Assembly: GCF_034661175.1 (NCBI RefSeq)
Contig: NZ_CP141058.1
Coordinates: 930,001-994,000 of the forward strand
Direction: 5' to 3'
DNA: 64,000 nt
Source: Nocardioides renjunii
Lineage (GTDB): Bacteria; Actinomycetota; Actinomycetes; Propionibacteriales; Nocardioidaceae
Numbering within the stretch: the first letter of the stretch is position 1; each line of letters opens with the position of its first letter. Made by a program: the position numbers and the translations under genes. Shown piece after piece: positions 55,101-63,464 of this stretch. A model generated the notes under the pieces. That model was not told where the DNA came from. It did no database searches and worked only from the letters and a program-made list of their open reading frames with translations.

Positions 55101-56069
55101 ATGTCAGCGGACGTGGTGGTGGTGGGTGCGGGCCTGGCCGGAGTGGCGTGCGCGTGCGAGCTGCGCAGGGCGGGTGTCGGCGTGAGCGTGGTGGACCGCG
55201 GCCACCGCCCCGGCGGTCGGATGGCCTCGCGCCGCCTGTGGGACCGGCCGGTCGATCTCGGCGCCTCCTACTTCACCGTCTCCGACGGCGGTTTCGAGGA
55301 CGCGGTCGACGACTGGTCCCGGCGCGGCCTCGCCACACCGTGGACCGAGACGTTCTGCGTCCTCGAGGACGGTGAGGTGCGGGTCTCGAGCGGTCCCGCC
55401 CGGTTGGGCGCACCCCGCGGGCTGCGGTCGCTGGTCGAGGACCTCGCCGCCGGGCTCGAGGTCGAGAGTCGGCCGGTCGAGGACGTGGCCGATCTCGACG
55501 CGGCCGCGGTCGTCCTCGCCATGCCGGACCCGCAGGCCCGTCGCCTCGTGAGGGATCACCCCCTTGCGGCGAGCCTCGACCGCGACTGGGAGCCCGTCAT
55601 CGCCGTGGCCGCTCGCTGGCCCGAGCGGACCTGGGACGACGTGAGCCCGAGCGGTCGCTTCGACGGCGCCTTCGTCAACGGCGACCCGGCGCTCGGCTGG
55701 GTGGCGGACGACGGTCGGCGCCGCGGCGACGACGCCCCCGTCCTGGTCCTCCACTCGACCTCCGACCTCGCCGGCCGACACCTCGAGGACCCCGCCTCGG
55801 CGGTCCCGGCCATGGTCGGGTCCGTGCGCCGCCTGCTGGGACTGCCGGAGCCGGCGGACACCTACGCGCACCGCTGGACCTTCGCCCGGCCGGTCGGCGA
55901 GCGGGAGGACCCGTACGCCCTCGTCGGCGGGCCCGCCGGACTGGTGGGGGTGTGCGGTGACGGGTGGGGCGCAAAGCCCCGGGTCGAGGCCGCCTGGCTC
56001 TCGGGTGTCGCGCTGGCGCGCGAGCTGGTGGACCGGCTGGAGCCCTCCTCAGCGCGGCCGGAAGCCTGA
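55101..56069 (+). CDS. FAD-dependent oxidoreductase, renalase/amine-oxidase-like
   Basis: 322 residues. N-terminal Rossmann FAD motif VVVVGAGLAGVACACELRRAGVGVSVVDRGHRPGGRMASRR, then VDLGASYFTVSD; C-terminal GVCGDGWGAKPRVEAAWLSGVALARELV closes the FAD site. This layout matches renalase-like NAD(P)/FAD proteins of bacteria; substrate unknown. Leaderless-type promoter. The 3' end overlaps the converging SnoaL-like gene by 21 nt. Confidence 0.85.
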   Translation: MSADVVVVGAGLAGVACACELRRAGVGVSVVDRGHRPGGRMASRRLWDRPVDLGASYFTVSDGGFEDAVDDWSRRGLATPWTETFCVLEDGEVRVSSGPARLGAPRGLRSLVEDLAAGLEVESRPVEDVADLDAAAVVLAMPDPQARRLVRDHPLAASLDRDWEPVIAVAARWPERTWDDVSPSGRFDGAFVNGDPALGWVADDGRRRGDDAPVLVLHSTSDLAGRHLEDPASAVPAMVGSVRRLLGLPEPADTYAHRWTFARPVGEREDPYALVGGPAGLVGVCGDGWGAKPRVEAAWLSGVALARELVDRLEPSSARPEA

Positions 56070-56429
56070 GCACATGATCCGCAGGTGCTCGATCCGCTCC
56101 GCGCCGCGGTAGTAGGCCTGCTGCTCCGCGACGTAGGCGCCCGACGGGTTGGTCAGGTCGAAGCGGTAGCCGACGCGTGAGGTGTCGGCGACCTCGTCGC
56201 CCTCGGTGACCTCGACGACACGGTCGACGTGGTCGGACTCCTCGAACCAGGAGCCGAAGACCGCCTCGACGACGGCGTCCGGTCCGGCGCCCTCCCACAG
56301 GCGGCCCGGTGTCAGGCCCTTGAAGTCGACGTCGTCGGCGAGGAGCGCCCGCAGCGCTGCTTCGTCCCGGTCGGCGACGGCCTGCGCGAAGCGGACGCCC
56401 AGGCTCTGCCCCACCCCGGTCTCGGTCAC
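56049..56429 (-). CDS. SnoaL/NTF2-like family protein
   Basis: 126 residues: FAQAVADRDEAALRALLADDVDFKGLTPGRLWEG, a helix-strand start typical of the NTF2/SnoaL cone fold, then alternating strands. Proteins of this fold are polyketide cyclases, isomerases or binding proteins, so no reaction can be assigned. GTG start with CACACT 6 nt upstream, a weak leaderless match. Confidence 0.78.
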   Translation of the reverse strand: MTETGVGQSLGVRFAQAVADRDEAALRALLADDVDFKGLTPGRLWEGAGPDAVVEAVFGSWFEESDHVDRVVEVTEGDEVADTSRVGYRFDLTNPSGAYVAEQQAYYRGAERIEHLRIMCSGFRPR

Positions 56430-56468
56430 CGGGACAGTGTGGCCCGCGGAGCGCGGCCCGGGAAGGCC

Positions 56469-58103
56469 CTACGCCTCCTCGAGCAGGCCGCGGTCCTCGA
56501 CCACCTCGAGGGCGAGCGTCCGGTAGCCCACCTCTTCGAAGAGCACCGTGAGCCGGTCCTCCTCGACGTCGGTCACGGTCCCGGGCCCGAACTCCACGTG
56601 CCGGACCGTGCTCTGCACGGCGTACGGCTGGTCGGCGTCCGGCTCCTCGTCGGGGGCGGTGCCCGCGACGCAGTTGTCGCAGGCGCCGCACCGGGTGCGG
56701 GTGTCGGCGCCGAAGTAGCCGAGCAGGAAGGCGCTGCGACAGCGGTCGGTCTCGGCGTAGGCCCGCATCATCTCCACGCGCGACGCCTCGAGCCTGCGCT
56801 GCGCCTCGGCCCGGGCCACCACGGCCTCGACGAGCCTGCCCACCGGGGCGTCATCGGGCAGGTCGCCGGACGCGCGCGCCAGGCCCACCAGGTTCACGAG
56901 CCGGCCCGTCTTGCGCGGCCCGAAGTCGACGTGCTGGCTCACCTCCCGCGGGTCGTCGCTGCCGGCGGCCTCCAGGGCGGCGACGACGGCGCGGACGTCG
57001 GCCGGCTTCGGCACGGGCGTGGCGAAGAACCGCCCCAGCGAGAGGTCCTCGGGGCGGTAGGCGAGGACCGCCCGCGCCGGCTCGCGGTCACGACCGGCGC
57101 GGCCCACCTCCTGGTAGTAGGTGTCCGGCGACTCGGGCACGTCGGCGTGGACGACGAAGCGGATGTCGGGCTTGTCGATGCCCATGCCGAAGGCGGACGT
57201 CGCGGCGACGAGGTCCAGTCCGCCGTCGGGACCGTCGTCCATGAACGCCTCGTGCACCTCGGCGCGGCGCCGCTGGGGGAGCCCCGCGTGGTACGCCGCC
57301 GCGCGGTGTCCGCGCTCGCGCAGCGCGTCGGCGTACATCTCGGCCCCCTTGCGGGTCCGGCAGTAGACGATGCCGCTCCCGCCGCCCGGACCGACCAGCT
57401 CCGCGGACAGCTCGTCGACGAGCTCGAGGACGCGGTCCCGCTGCTCGTGGCCGTCGGCGAACCGCTCCACGGTCAGCGCGATGTTGTCCCGCTCGAAGCC
57501 GGTGACCACGACGAAGTGCCGGCGCAGGCGGAGCTGCTCGACGATGTCCTCCTGCGTCGGGAGTGCCGCCGTCGCGGTCATCGCGACCACCCGCGGCGAC
57601 CCGAGCCGCTCGACGAGCTCACCGAGACGCAGGTAGTCCGGTCGGAAGTCGTGGCCCCAGGAGGAGACGCAGTGGGCCTCGTCGACCGCGACGAGCGTCG
57701 GCTCGAGGGAGGCGACCTCGGCGAGGACGTCCGGGTTGGCCAGCTGCTCGGGTGAGAGCAGCAGGAACCGCACGTCACCCGCGCGGGCGGCGCGCAGCGC
57801 CTCCTCGCGGTCCCCCGCGGACTCCGCGGAGCTGAGCCGGGCGGCGCCGATGCCGGCCTCGGTCAGCCCGTCGACCTGGTCCTGCTGCAGCGCGAGGAGC
57901 GGGGAGACCACGACGGTGCACCCACCGAGCAGCAGCCCGGCGAGCTGGTAGGTCAGCGACTTCCCGGCACCCGTCGGCGCCACCAGCAGGACGTCGTGCC
58001 CGTCGAGCAGCGCGCTGACCGCCTCCTCCTGCCCCGGCAGCAGGGACTCGTGGCCGAAGTGGTGCGCTGCTGCCTCCCGCACGCGGGCCGACCGTGTCGC
58101 CAA
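56469..58103 (-). CDS. RecQ-like ATP-dependent DNA helicase
   Basis: 544 residues. Walker A APTGAGKS, DEAH box VDEAHCVSSWGHDFRPDY, motif III TATAA, motif VI QEVGRAGRD and a RecQ zinc site (CRSAFLLGYFG..CGACDNC) are intact, so it is an SF2 3'-5' helicase. It lacks the HRDC domain and instead ends in a short Tudor-like module (VRHVEFGPGTVTDVEEDRLTVLFEEVGYRTLALEVV in outline). The TTG start at 58103 is supported by GGGGAGGAAC 7 nt upstream. Confidence 0.92.
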   Translation of the reverse strand: MATRSARVREAAAHHFGHESLLPGQEEAVSALLDGHDVLLVAPTGAGKSLTYQLAGLLLGGCTVVVSPLLALQQDQVDGLTEAGIGAARLSSAESAGDREEALRAARAGDVRFLLLSPEQLANPDVLAEVASLEPTLVAVDEAHCVSSWGHDFRPDYLRLGELVERLGSPRVVAMTATAALPTQEDIVEQLRLRRHFVVVTGFERDNIALTVERFADGHEQRDRVLELVDELSAELVGPGGGSGIVYCRTRKGAEMYADALRERGHRAAAYHAGLPQRRRAEVHEAFMDDGPDGGLDLVAATSAFGMGIDKPDIRFVVHADVPESPDTYYQEVGRAGRDREPARAVLAYRPEDLSLGRFFATPVPKPADVRAVVAALEAAGSDDPREVSQHVDFGPRKTGRLVNLVGLARASGDLPDDAPVGRLVEAVVARAEAQRRLEASRVEMMRAYAETDRCRSAFLLGYFGADTRTRCGACDNCVAGTAPDEEPDADQPYAVQSTVRHVEFGPGTVTDVEEDRLTVLFEEVGYRTLALEVVEDRGLLEEA

Positions 58104-58232
58104 CGCCTGTTCCTCCCCACCCGGCCGCCGGCCGGTCCTGTCCGCGGAGGGTGGGGGTACCCCCGCTCGACCCGGCCCATGCGGGGCCGGGACGTGGTTG
58201 CGAGCCGTCGACGACCGCTCGATGATGGCCCC

Positions 58233-59123
58233 ATGACCGCACCCTGGACGCCCGGCACGGTGGCCGTGCCCGGCGCCGTGCTCGCCTTCTCCGTGCTCGG
58301 CGACCTGGCCACGGCCACGCCCGACGCGCCGCCGCTCGTGCTGGCCGGGTCACCCATGGACAGCACCGGGTTCGGCAGCCTCGCCGCCGCGCTCGGCACC
58401 GATCGGGTGCTCGTGCTGACCGACCCGCGCAACACCGGCCGGAGCACGCGCGAGGACGACACCGCCGCCGTCACGCCCGAGGAGCACGCCGAGGACCTGC
58501 ACGCCCTCGTCCGGACCCTCGGTGCTGGCCCCGTCGACGTCCTCGCCTCGTCCGGGGCGGCCGTCAACTTCCTGCACCTCGTCGCCGCCCACCCCGACGA
58601 CGTACGCGTCCTGGTGGCGCACGAGCCGCCGATGACCGCGCTGCTGCCCGACGCGGACGCGATCGCGCGGGTGTGCGCCGACATGGTCGCCACCTACGAC
58701 GCCTCCGGCCTCGGTCCGGCCATGGCCCGGTTCATCGGGCTGGTGGTGCATCGGGGCGAGGTGACCGGCGACGAGCCGGCCCCGGACCCCGCGATGTTCG
58801 GCCTGCCGACCGACGACGACGGCTCGCGCAACGACCCGTTGATGGCCAACATGCGCGGCGAGGGCGTCACCCGCGTGCCGGACCTCGAGGCGGTGCGCCG
58901 CGCACCGACGCGGGTCGTCGTGGCGGTGGGGGAGGAGTCGGGCGGACCCACCGACGGCGAGGTCGCCGGCCGGTCGGCGTACGCGCTGGCGGCAGCGCTC
59001 GGGCAGGAGCCGGTGGTGTTCCCCGGCGGCCACAACGGCTTCCTGGGCGGGGAGCTCGGTCAGACCGGCAAGCCGCAGGAGTTCGCGGCGCGGCTGACCG
59101 AGGTGCTCGCGGCTACCAGGTGA
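58233..59123 (+). CDS. Alpha/beta-fold hydrolase
   Basis: 296 residues. LVLAGSPMDSTGF, DPRNTGRSTRED, nucleophile in VLASSGAAVNFLHLVAAHP, and the late His in FPGGHNGFLGG follow the hydrolase order. The nucleophile elbow is A-S-S-G-A rather than G-x-S-x-G. No specific substrate. ATG 58233 with GATGAT 6 nt upstream. Ends with an 11-nt overlap into the converging amphi-Trp gene. Confidence 0.83.
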   Translation: MTAPWTPGTVAVPGAVLAFSVLGDLATATPDAPPLVLAGSPMDSTGFGSLAAALGTDRVLVLTDPRNTGRSTREDDTAAVTPEEHAEDLHALVRTLGAGPVDVLASSGAAVNFLHLVAAHPDDVRVLVAHEPPMTALLPDADAIARVCADMVATYDASGLGPAMARFIGLVVHRGEVTGDEPAPDPAMFGLPTDDDGSRNDPLMANMRGEGVTRVPDLEAVRRAPTRVVVAVGEESGGPTDGEVAGRSAYALAAALGQEPVVFPGGHNGFLGGELGQTGKPQEFAARLTEVLAATR

Positions 59124-59328
59124 GCTCGATCTCCACCTCGTTGGACTCGCCGAGCTCCACCTCCACCTTGAGGTTCACCTGCTCGGGCACGGAGACCGTG
59201 ATGCGACCACCGTCGCGCAGGAACTCCACCGAGTTGTGCTTGGCGAGGGAGTCGGCGAGGGCGCGCAGCCTGGTCGCGGCCTCCTCGCGGGTCATCGTCC
59301 GGGTCTCGTCCATCTCGAAGAGGTCCAT
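59113..59328 (-). CDS. Amphi-Trp domain protein
   Basis: 71 residues: METRTMTREEAATRLRALADSLAKHNSVEF-type helix followed by strands (GGRITVSVPEQVNLKVEVELGESNEVEIELTW), ending in the Trp that names the amphi-Trp domain. Function unknown. I use ATG 59328 rather than TTG 59337 because TAGGTT ends 7 nt before it. Confidence 0.8.
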   Translation of the reverse strand: MDLFEMDETRTMTREEAATRLRALADSLAKHNSVEFLRDGGRITVSVPEQVNLKVEVELGESNEVEIELTW

Positions 59329-59335
59329 GGGGCCC

Positions 59336-59341
59336 AACCTA
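59336..59341 (-). promoter_or_regulatory. Leaderless-type -10 (TAGGTT) of the amphi-Trp gene
   Basis: On the minus strand TAGGTT ends 7 nt before ATG 59328. Confidence 0.5.
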
Positions 59342-59355
59342 GCCCTCGCTCGACG

Positions 59356-60504
59356 TCACAGCCCCAGCATGCGCCCGATGATCTCCTTCTGGATCTCCGT
59401 GGTGCCGCCGTAGATCGTCTGGATCCGCGAGTCGGTGTAGGACTTGGAGATCGGGTACTCGTCCATGTAGCCGTAGCCGCCGTGCAGCTGCACGCCCGCG
59501 TCCACGACCCGCTTCTGCAGCTCGGTGGTCCACCACTTCGCCATCGAGGCGAGGGAGGTGTCGACCTCGCCGGCGTTGAGGCGCAGCACGCAGTCGTTGA
59601 TGAAGACCCGGGCGATGTGGGCCTCGGTGGCCATCTCGGCGAGCACGAACCGGTTGTGCTGGAACGACCCGATCGGCTTGCCGAAGGCCTCCCGCTCCCG
59701 GGCGTAGGCCAGGCACAGGTCGAGGACGTGCTCGATGGCGGCCACCGCGATGCACCCGATCGAGATGCGCTCCTGCGGCAGGTTCTCCATCAGCGCGACG
59801 AAGCCGGACCCCTCGGCGCCGAGCAGGTTCTCCTTCGGCACGCGTACGTCGGTGAACGACAGCTCGGCGGTGTCCTGGGCGTGCAGGCCCATCTTGGCGA
59901 GGTTGCGGCCGCGCTCGAAGCCGTCCATGCCCCGCTCGACGACGAGCAGCGAGATGCCCTGGTGCCCGGCGTCGGGGTCGGTGCGGCACACGACGACCAC
60001 CAGGTCGGCCAGGATGCCGTTGGAGATGAACGTCTTCGAGCCGTTGAGGACGTAGTGGTCGCCGGCGTCGACGCCGGTCGTACGGATGCCCTGCAGGTCC
60101 GAGCCCGCACCCGGCTCGGTCATCGCGATGGCGGTCACGAGGTCGCCGGAGACGCAGCCGGGCAGCCACCGCCGCTTCTGCTCCTCGGTGCCCAGCGAGG
60201 AGAGGTAGGGGACGATGATGTCGGTGTGCACGGCGAAGCCGGGGCCGGAGGCGCCGGCGCGGGCGGACTCCTCGGCGAGCACCATGTTGTAGCGGAAGTC
60301 GCGTATCCCCGGTCCGCCGTGGGCCTCGTCCACGTCGAAGCACAGCAGCCCGCGCTCACCGGCGCGGCGCCACACCTCGCGGTCGACGATGCCGTCACGC
60401 TCCCACTGCGCGTGGAACGGCACCACCTCCTTGTCGAAGAAGGCGCGCGCGACGGCGCGGAAGTCCTCGTGCTCCTGCTCGAGGATGCTGGGGCGCTCAG
60501 GCAT
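59356..60504 (-). CDS. Acyl-CoA dehydrogenase
   Basis: 382 residues. Flavoprotein of beta-oxidation type: AIAMTEPGAGSDLQGIRTTGV (FAD/substrate loop), FISNGILADLVVVVCRTD, RISIGCIAVAAIEHVLDLCLAYARERE, and the C-terminal QLHGGYGYMDEYPISKSYTDSRIQTIYGGTTEIQKEIIGR with the catalytic Glu before I-Y-G-G-T. ATG 60504 with AGGAG upstream; the frame stays open to 60564. Acyl chain preference unknown. Confidence 0.94.
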   Translation of the reverse strand: MPERPSILEQEHEDFRAVARAFFDKEVVPFHAQWERDGIVDREVWRRAGERGLLCFDVDEAHGGPGIRDFRYNMVLAEESARAGASGPGFAVHTDIIVPYLSSLGTEEQKRRWLPGCVSGDLVTAIAMTEPGAGSDLQGIRTTGVDAGDHYVLNGSKTFISNGILADLVVVVCRTDPDAGHQGISLLVVERGMDGFERGRNLAKMGLHAQDTAELSFTDVRVPKENLLGAEGSGFVALMENLPQERISIGCIAVAAIEHVLDLCLAYAREREAFGKPIGSFQHNRFVLAEMATEAHIARVFINDCVLRLNAGEVDTSLASMAKWWTTELQKRVVDAGVQLHGGYGYMDEYPISKSYTDSRIQTIYGGTTEIQKEIIGRMLGL

Positions 60505-60565
60505 GGCGACGACTCCTGTCGGCGGGGTGGTCCCGCGGGGTGAGGTGGTGCGGCGGGGCCGCACC

Positions 60566-60571
60566 TACGGT
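60566..60571 (+). promoter_or_regulatory. Leaderless-type -10 (TACGGT)
   Basis: TACGGT ends 6 nt before ATG 60578. Confidence 0.5.
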
Positions 60572-60577
60572 GGCGGG

Positions 60578-61099
60578 ATGGGTCTGGTGAGCACGTCGAT
60601 ACGCGCAACGCACCTCGTCACCAACGCCGCCTGGTTCGGTGGCTCGCTCTTCGGTGCGGTGGGCCTCAACCCGGCCGCGCGCGAGCCCGACACCCGGCGC
60701 GAGCAGGTCGAGGTCTCCGGCACCGGGTGGGAGCGCTGGGGACCGGTGCAGGGGGCGGCGATCGCGCTGCACCTGCTGAGCGGCATCGCGATCACCGCCG
60801 ACAACCGCAACCGGGTCGCCGGACACGCGACGACGACCGTCACCACCGTCGCCAAGGCGCTGCTCACCGGCGCGGCGGTCGCCTCCACGGCTGCCTCGTA
60901 CGTCCACGGCGAGCGCCTCGGACGCGCCGAGGGCGAGGACGGCCACCCGCGCGACCTGCGCGCCGCCGAGCACGCGCGGCGCAGACTGTCGTGGCTGCAG
61001 TGGGCCACGCCGGCGCTCACCGGCGCCCTGCTGGTGCTCGACGCCGAGCTCGGTGAGCAGCAGCGTGGGGCGGCGGGTCTGCTGGACCGGCGCTGGTGA
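60578..61099 (+). CDS. WFGG-type membrane protein, paralogue A
   Basis: 173 residues with four hydrophobic segments. HLVTNAAWFGGSLFGAVGLNPAA, GWERWGPVQGAAIALHLLSGIAI and LSWLQWATPALTGALLVLDAELGEQQR recur in the same order in the protein at 62803-63360, so the two are paralogues. No named family recognised. Leaderless-type promoter; converges with the LLM oxidoreductase gene. Confidence 0.78.
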   Translation: MGLVSTSIRATHLVTNAAWFGGSLFGAVGLNPAAREPDTRREQVEVSGTGWERWGPVQGAAIALHLLSGIAITADNRNRVAGHATTTVTTVAKALLTGAAVASTAASYVHGERLGRAEGEDGHPRDLRAAEHARRRLSWLQWATPALTGALLVLDAELGEQQRGAAGLLDRRW

Positions 61100-61108
61100 G
61101 CGCACGGG

Positions 61109-62149
61109 TCAGGACACCCATTCCTTGACCCGGGCGACCGTGGCCGCGGGGTCGTCGGAGACCGGCGTGATGTTGAGGTCGGTGACGCCCGCCTCGCCGA
61201 ACGCGGCGATGCGCTCCTTGACGTAGGACTCCGGGCCCACGAGGTTCGCCGCCTCGAGCCACTCGGCCGGGACCAGCGCCTCGGCCTCCTTCTTCTTGCC
61301 CGAGAGATAGAGGTCCTGGATCTCCTCGGCCTCCTGCTCGTAGCCGTAGGCGCGGGCGACGTCGTTGTAGAAGTTCTTGCCCTTGGCGCCCATGCCGCCG
61401 ACGTAGAGGGCGAAGATCGGTCGCGCGAGGTCGAGCAGCGCCTTGGTGTCCGGGCCCTCGCCGATGGCGACCATCCCGCCCGCCATCACCCGCAGCGGGG
61501 CGAGGCCCTCCTGCCGCTCGGCGTTGCCTGCGGCGAGCGCGTCGCCCCAGACGAGGTGCGACTTCTCGGGGTGGAAGAGGTGGGGGATCCAGCCGTCGGC
61601 GATCTGCGCGGTCTGCTCGACGTTCCTGGGCCCGAGGGCGGCGATCCAGATGGGGATGGTGTCGCGCTCCGGCCGCGTCAGCAGCTTGAGCGGCTTGCCG
61701 AGCCCGGTGACGGCGCCGTCGTCCTTGGTCAGCGGCAGGTGGAACTCGCCGTCGGCGGTGAGCGGCTCACGCCGGAGGCCGCTGCGGATGATCTCGACGA
61801 CCTCGGCCGTGCGGGCCATCGGCCGGCGGTAGGGCACCCCGTGGAAGCCCTCGATCACCTGCGGTCCGCTGACCCCGATGCCGAGGATCGCGCGCCCGCC
61901 GCTGACGTTGTCGAGCCCGGCCGCCGTCTGGAGCAGGGCGCCGGGCGTGCGCGAGTAGATGTTGAGGATCCCGGAGCCGATCTGCACCGTCTCGGTCTTC
62001 GCCGCGAGGTAGCCCATGAGCGTGGGGGAGTCGAAGCCGTAGGCCTCCGCGACCCACACGCTGTCGAGGCCGGCCTTCTCCAGCGCGACCACCCGGTCGG
62101 CCGCGGTGCGGGGGTTGCCGTCGTACATCAGCAGGGTCGCGAGGCGCAT
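61109..62149 (-). CDS. LLM class F420-dependent oxidoreductase
   Basis: 346 residues of the luciferase-like monooxygenase superfamily: DSVWVAEAYGFDSPTLMGYLAAKTETVQIGSGILNIYSRTPGALLQTAAGLDNVSGGRAILGIGVSGPQVIEGFHGVPY in outline, the arrangement typical of mycobacterial F420-dependent enzymes. Cofactor F420 rather than FMN is inferred from subfamily. The reaction is unknown. A perfect 25-bp palindrome lies 6 nt upstream of its ATG, before a divergent LysM gene. Confidence 0.88.
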   Translation of the reverse strand: MRLATLLMYDGNPRTAADRVVALEKAGLDSVWVAEAYGFDSPTLMGYLAAKTETVQIGSGILNIYSRTPGALLQTAAGLDNVSGGRAILGIGVSGPQVIEGFHGVPYRRPMARTAEVVEIIRSGLRREPLTADGEFHLPLTKDDGAVTGLGKPLKLLTRPERDTIPIWIAALGPRNVEQTAQIADGWIPHLFHPEKSHLVWGDALAAGNAERQEGLAPLRVMAGGMVAIGEGPDTKALLDLARPIFALYVGGMGAKGKNFYNDVARAYGYEQEAEEIQDLYLSGKKKEAEALVPAEWLEAANLVGPESYVKERIAAFGEAGVTDLNITPVSDDPAATVARVKEWVS

Positions 62150-62155
62150 GCCGCA

Positions 62156-62180
62156 ATCGTGACAGTGGAACTGTCACGAT
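62156..62180. promoter_or_regulatory. Perfect palindromic operator, 11-bp arms
   Basis: ATCGTGACAGT, 3-nt spacer, exact complement. It occupies half of the 51-nt gap between divergent starts and covers the -10-like CACGAT of the LLM gene. Confidence 0.85.
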
Positions 62181-62200
62181 GGCAAGGTCGATACTCGGGC

Positions 62201-62713
62201 ATGGGCCTCATCACTGACGTACGGGTGCGCCAGCCCGCCCGGCACGACCTCGTCGCACGCACGTTCCTCGTCGCCGGCGTCGGCAACGGGTTCGAGGGCA
62301 CCATCGGCATCCGGGTGCTCGATCCCCGTGGCCGGGTGCTGGCCGAGGAGTCCGCACAGTCGGAGGGCGGGATGGCCGGCGTCGGCGCCTTCTCGGCACG
62401 GGTCACCGTGGCGAGTCCGCCGCGCGACGGCACCCGCCTGACGGTGCAGGTCTTCGGCGACAACCCGGGCCTGCCCGACGAGGGGCCCAGCCCGGGGTTC
62501 CACACCCGCGAGGTCGAGGTCGTGATGTTCGCCGACCTCCGCGGCTGGCTGCTCTACCGCGTGGAGACCGGCGACACGCTGACCTCGATCGTGCGGAAGC
62601 TGCGCGACTTCACGCGTACGACGGTCGCGCAGGTGGTCGCGGCCAACCCGGCGATCACCGACCCCGACGCGATCCGCGTCGGCCAGCGGCTGCGGATCCC
62701 CCAGAAGGACTGA
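62201..62713 (+). CDS. Gmad2-like and LysM domain protein
   Basis: 170 residues. Residues ~5-105 (VRVRQPARHDLVARTFLVAGVGNGFEGTIGIRVLD.. GTRLTVQVFGDN) resemble the Gmad2 immunoglobulin-like domain. Residues ~120-168 (LLYRVETGDTLTSIVRKLRDFTRTTVAQVVAANPAITDPDAIRVGQRLRIP) form one LysM peptidoglycan-binding domain. No signal peptide is visible, which is unusual for a wall-binding protein. GATACT ends 5 nt before ATG 62201. Confidence 0.82.
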   Translation: MGLITDVRVRQPARHDLVARTFLVAGVGNGFEGTIGIRVLDPRGRVLAEESAQSEGGMAGVGAFSARVTVASPPRDGTRLTVQVFGDNPGLPDEGPSPGFHTREVEVVMFADLRGWLLYRVETGDTLTSIVRKLRDFTRTTVAQVVAANPAITDPDAIRVGQRLRIPQKD

Positions 62714-62725
62714 CGAGGCTTGTCA

Positions 62726-62790
62726 CCGAACCGTGATCGCGGAAGATCCGAGCCACCAGGTGACTCGGATCTTCCACGATCAGGGTTCGG
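62726..62790. terminator. 27-bp inverted repeat between converging genes
   Basis: Arms 62726-62752 and 62764-62790 pair at 25 of 27 positions around an 11-nt loop. Works as a bidirectional terminator by position; the length also fits a dispersed palindromic element. Confidence 0.75.
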
Positions 62791-62802
62791 GTCGAGAAGA
62801 CG

Positions 62803-63360
62803 TCAGCTGGGCAGGCCCGTGATCCTGGCGGCGATGCCCTCGAGGACGTTGGACGGGCGCTGCTCCTCGCCGGCCTGGGCGCTGACGACGACCAGGGCGC
62901 CGGTGAGGACGGGGACCGCCCACTGGAGCAGCTTGAGCTGACGCTGCGCGGCGGCGACGTCGGCGGGGGTGGTGCTGGCCGGCTCCGTGCCCGACTCGGC
63001 GGGCACGGCGGTCTCGGCCGAGACCCGCTTGCCGAGGACGCGGCTGTAGGCGGTGACGCCGAGGGCGGCCGCGGTGAGGCCGGTCTTGATCAGCACGGTG
63101 CGGGTGGCGCCCTTCTGGGCCTTCGCGCGACCGGCGTCGCTGCCGAGCATGCCGATGCTGCCGATGACGTGGGCAGCGATGGCCGCGGCGTTGACCGGGG
63201 TCCACCGGTCCCAGCCGACGTTGGCCACGGCCCCGACGCGGCCGGGAGAGCCCGCCTCGGCGGCAGCGGGGTTGAGGGCCGTCGCGTTGGCGAGCGTGCC
63301 GCCGAACCAGGCGGCCAGGCCGACGTCGTGGAGCGAGCGGGACAGGGTGTTCGTGGACAT
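62803..63360 (-). CDS. WFGG-type membrane protein, paralogue B
   Basis: 185 residues with four hydrophobic segments. Shares AAWFGGTLANATALNPAA, GWDRWTPVNAAAIAAHVIGSIGML and LLQWAVPVLTGALVVVSAQAGEEQR with the gene at 60578-61099. Between helices 3 and 4 it has a Thr/Ala/Pro-rich insertion. GGAGGA precedes ATG 63360. Function unknown. Confidence 0.8.
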   Translation of the reverse strand: MSTNTLSRSLHDVGLAAWFGGTLANATALNPAAAEAGSPGRVGAVANVGWDRWTPVNAAAIAAHVIGSIGMLGSDAGRAKAQKGATRTVLIKTGLTAAALGVTAYSRVLGKRVSAETAVPAESGTEPASTTPADVAAAQRQLKLLQWAVPVLTGALVVVSAQAGEEQRPSNVLEGIAARITGLPS

Positions 63361-63464
63361 GGGTCCTCCGGGGGTGGACGGGTCGGTGCGGAACTCGGTT
63401 CGTACCCGCCACCCCTCGATCCATGCCCGGCGCACCACCCGGAGGGGGGCCACCCCCGTGGGGC

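Noticed and set aside
58153-58164. GGGGGTACCCCC palindrome between recQ-like and hydrolase genes
   Set aside because: Short, GC-run based, without a second copy or regulator nearby; not strong enough to call an operator.
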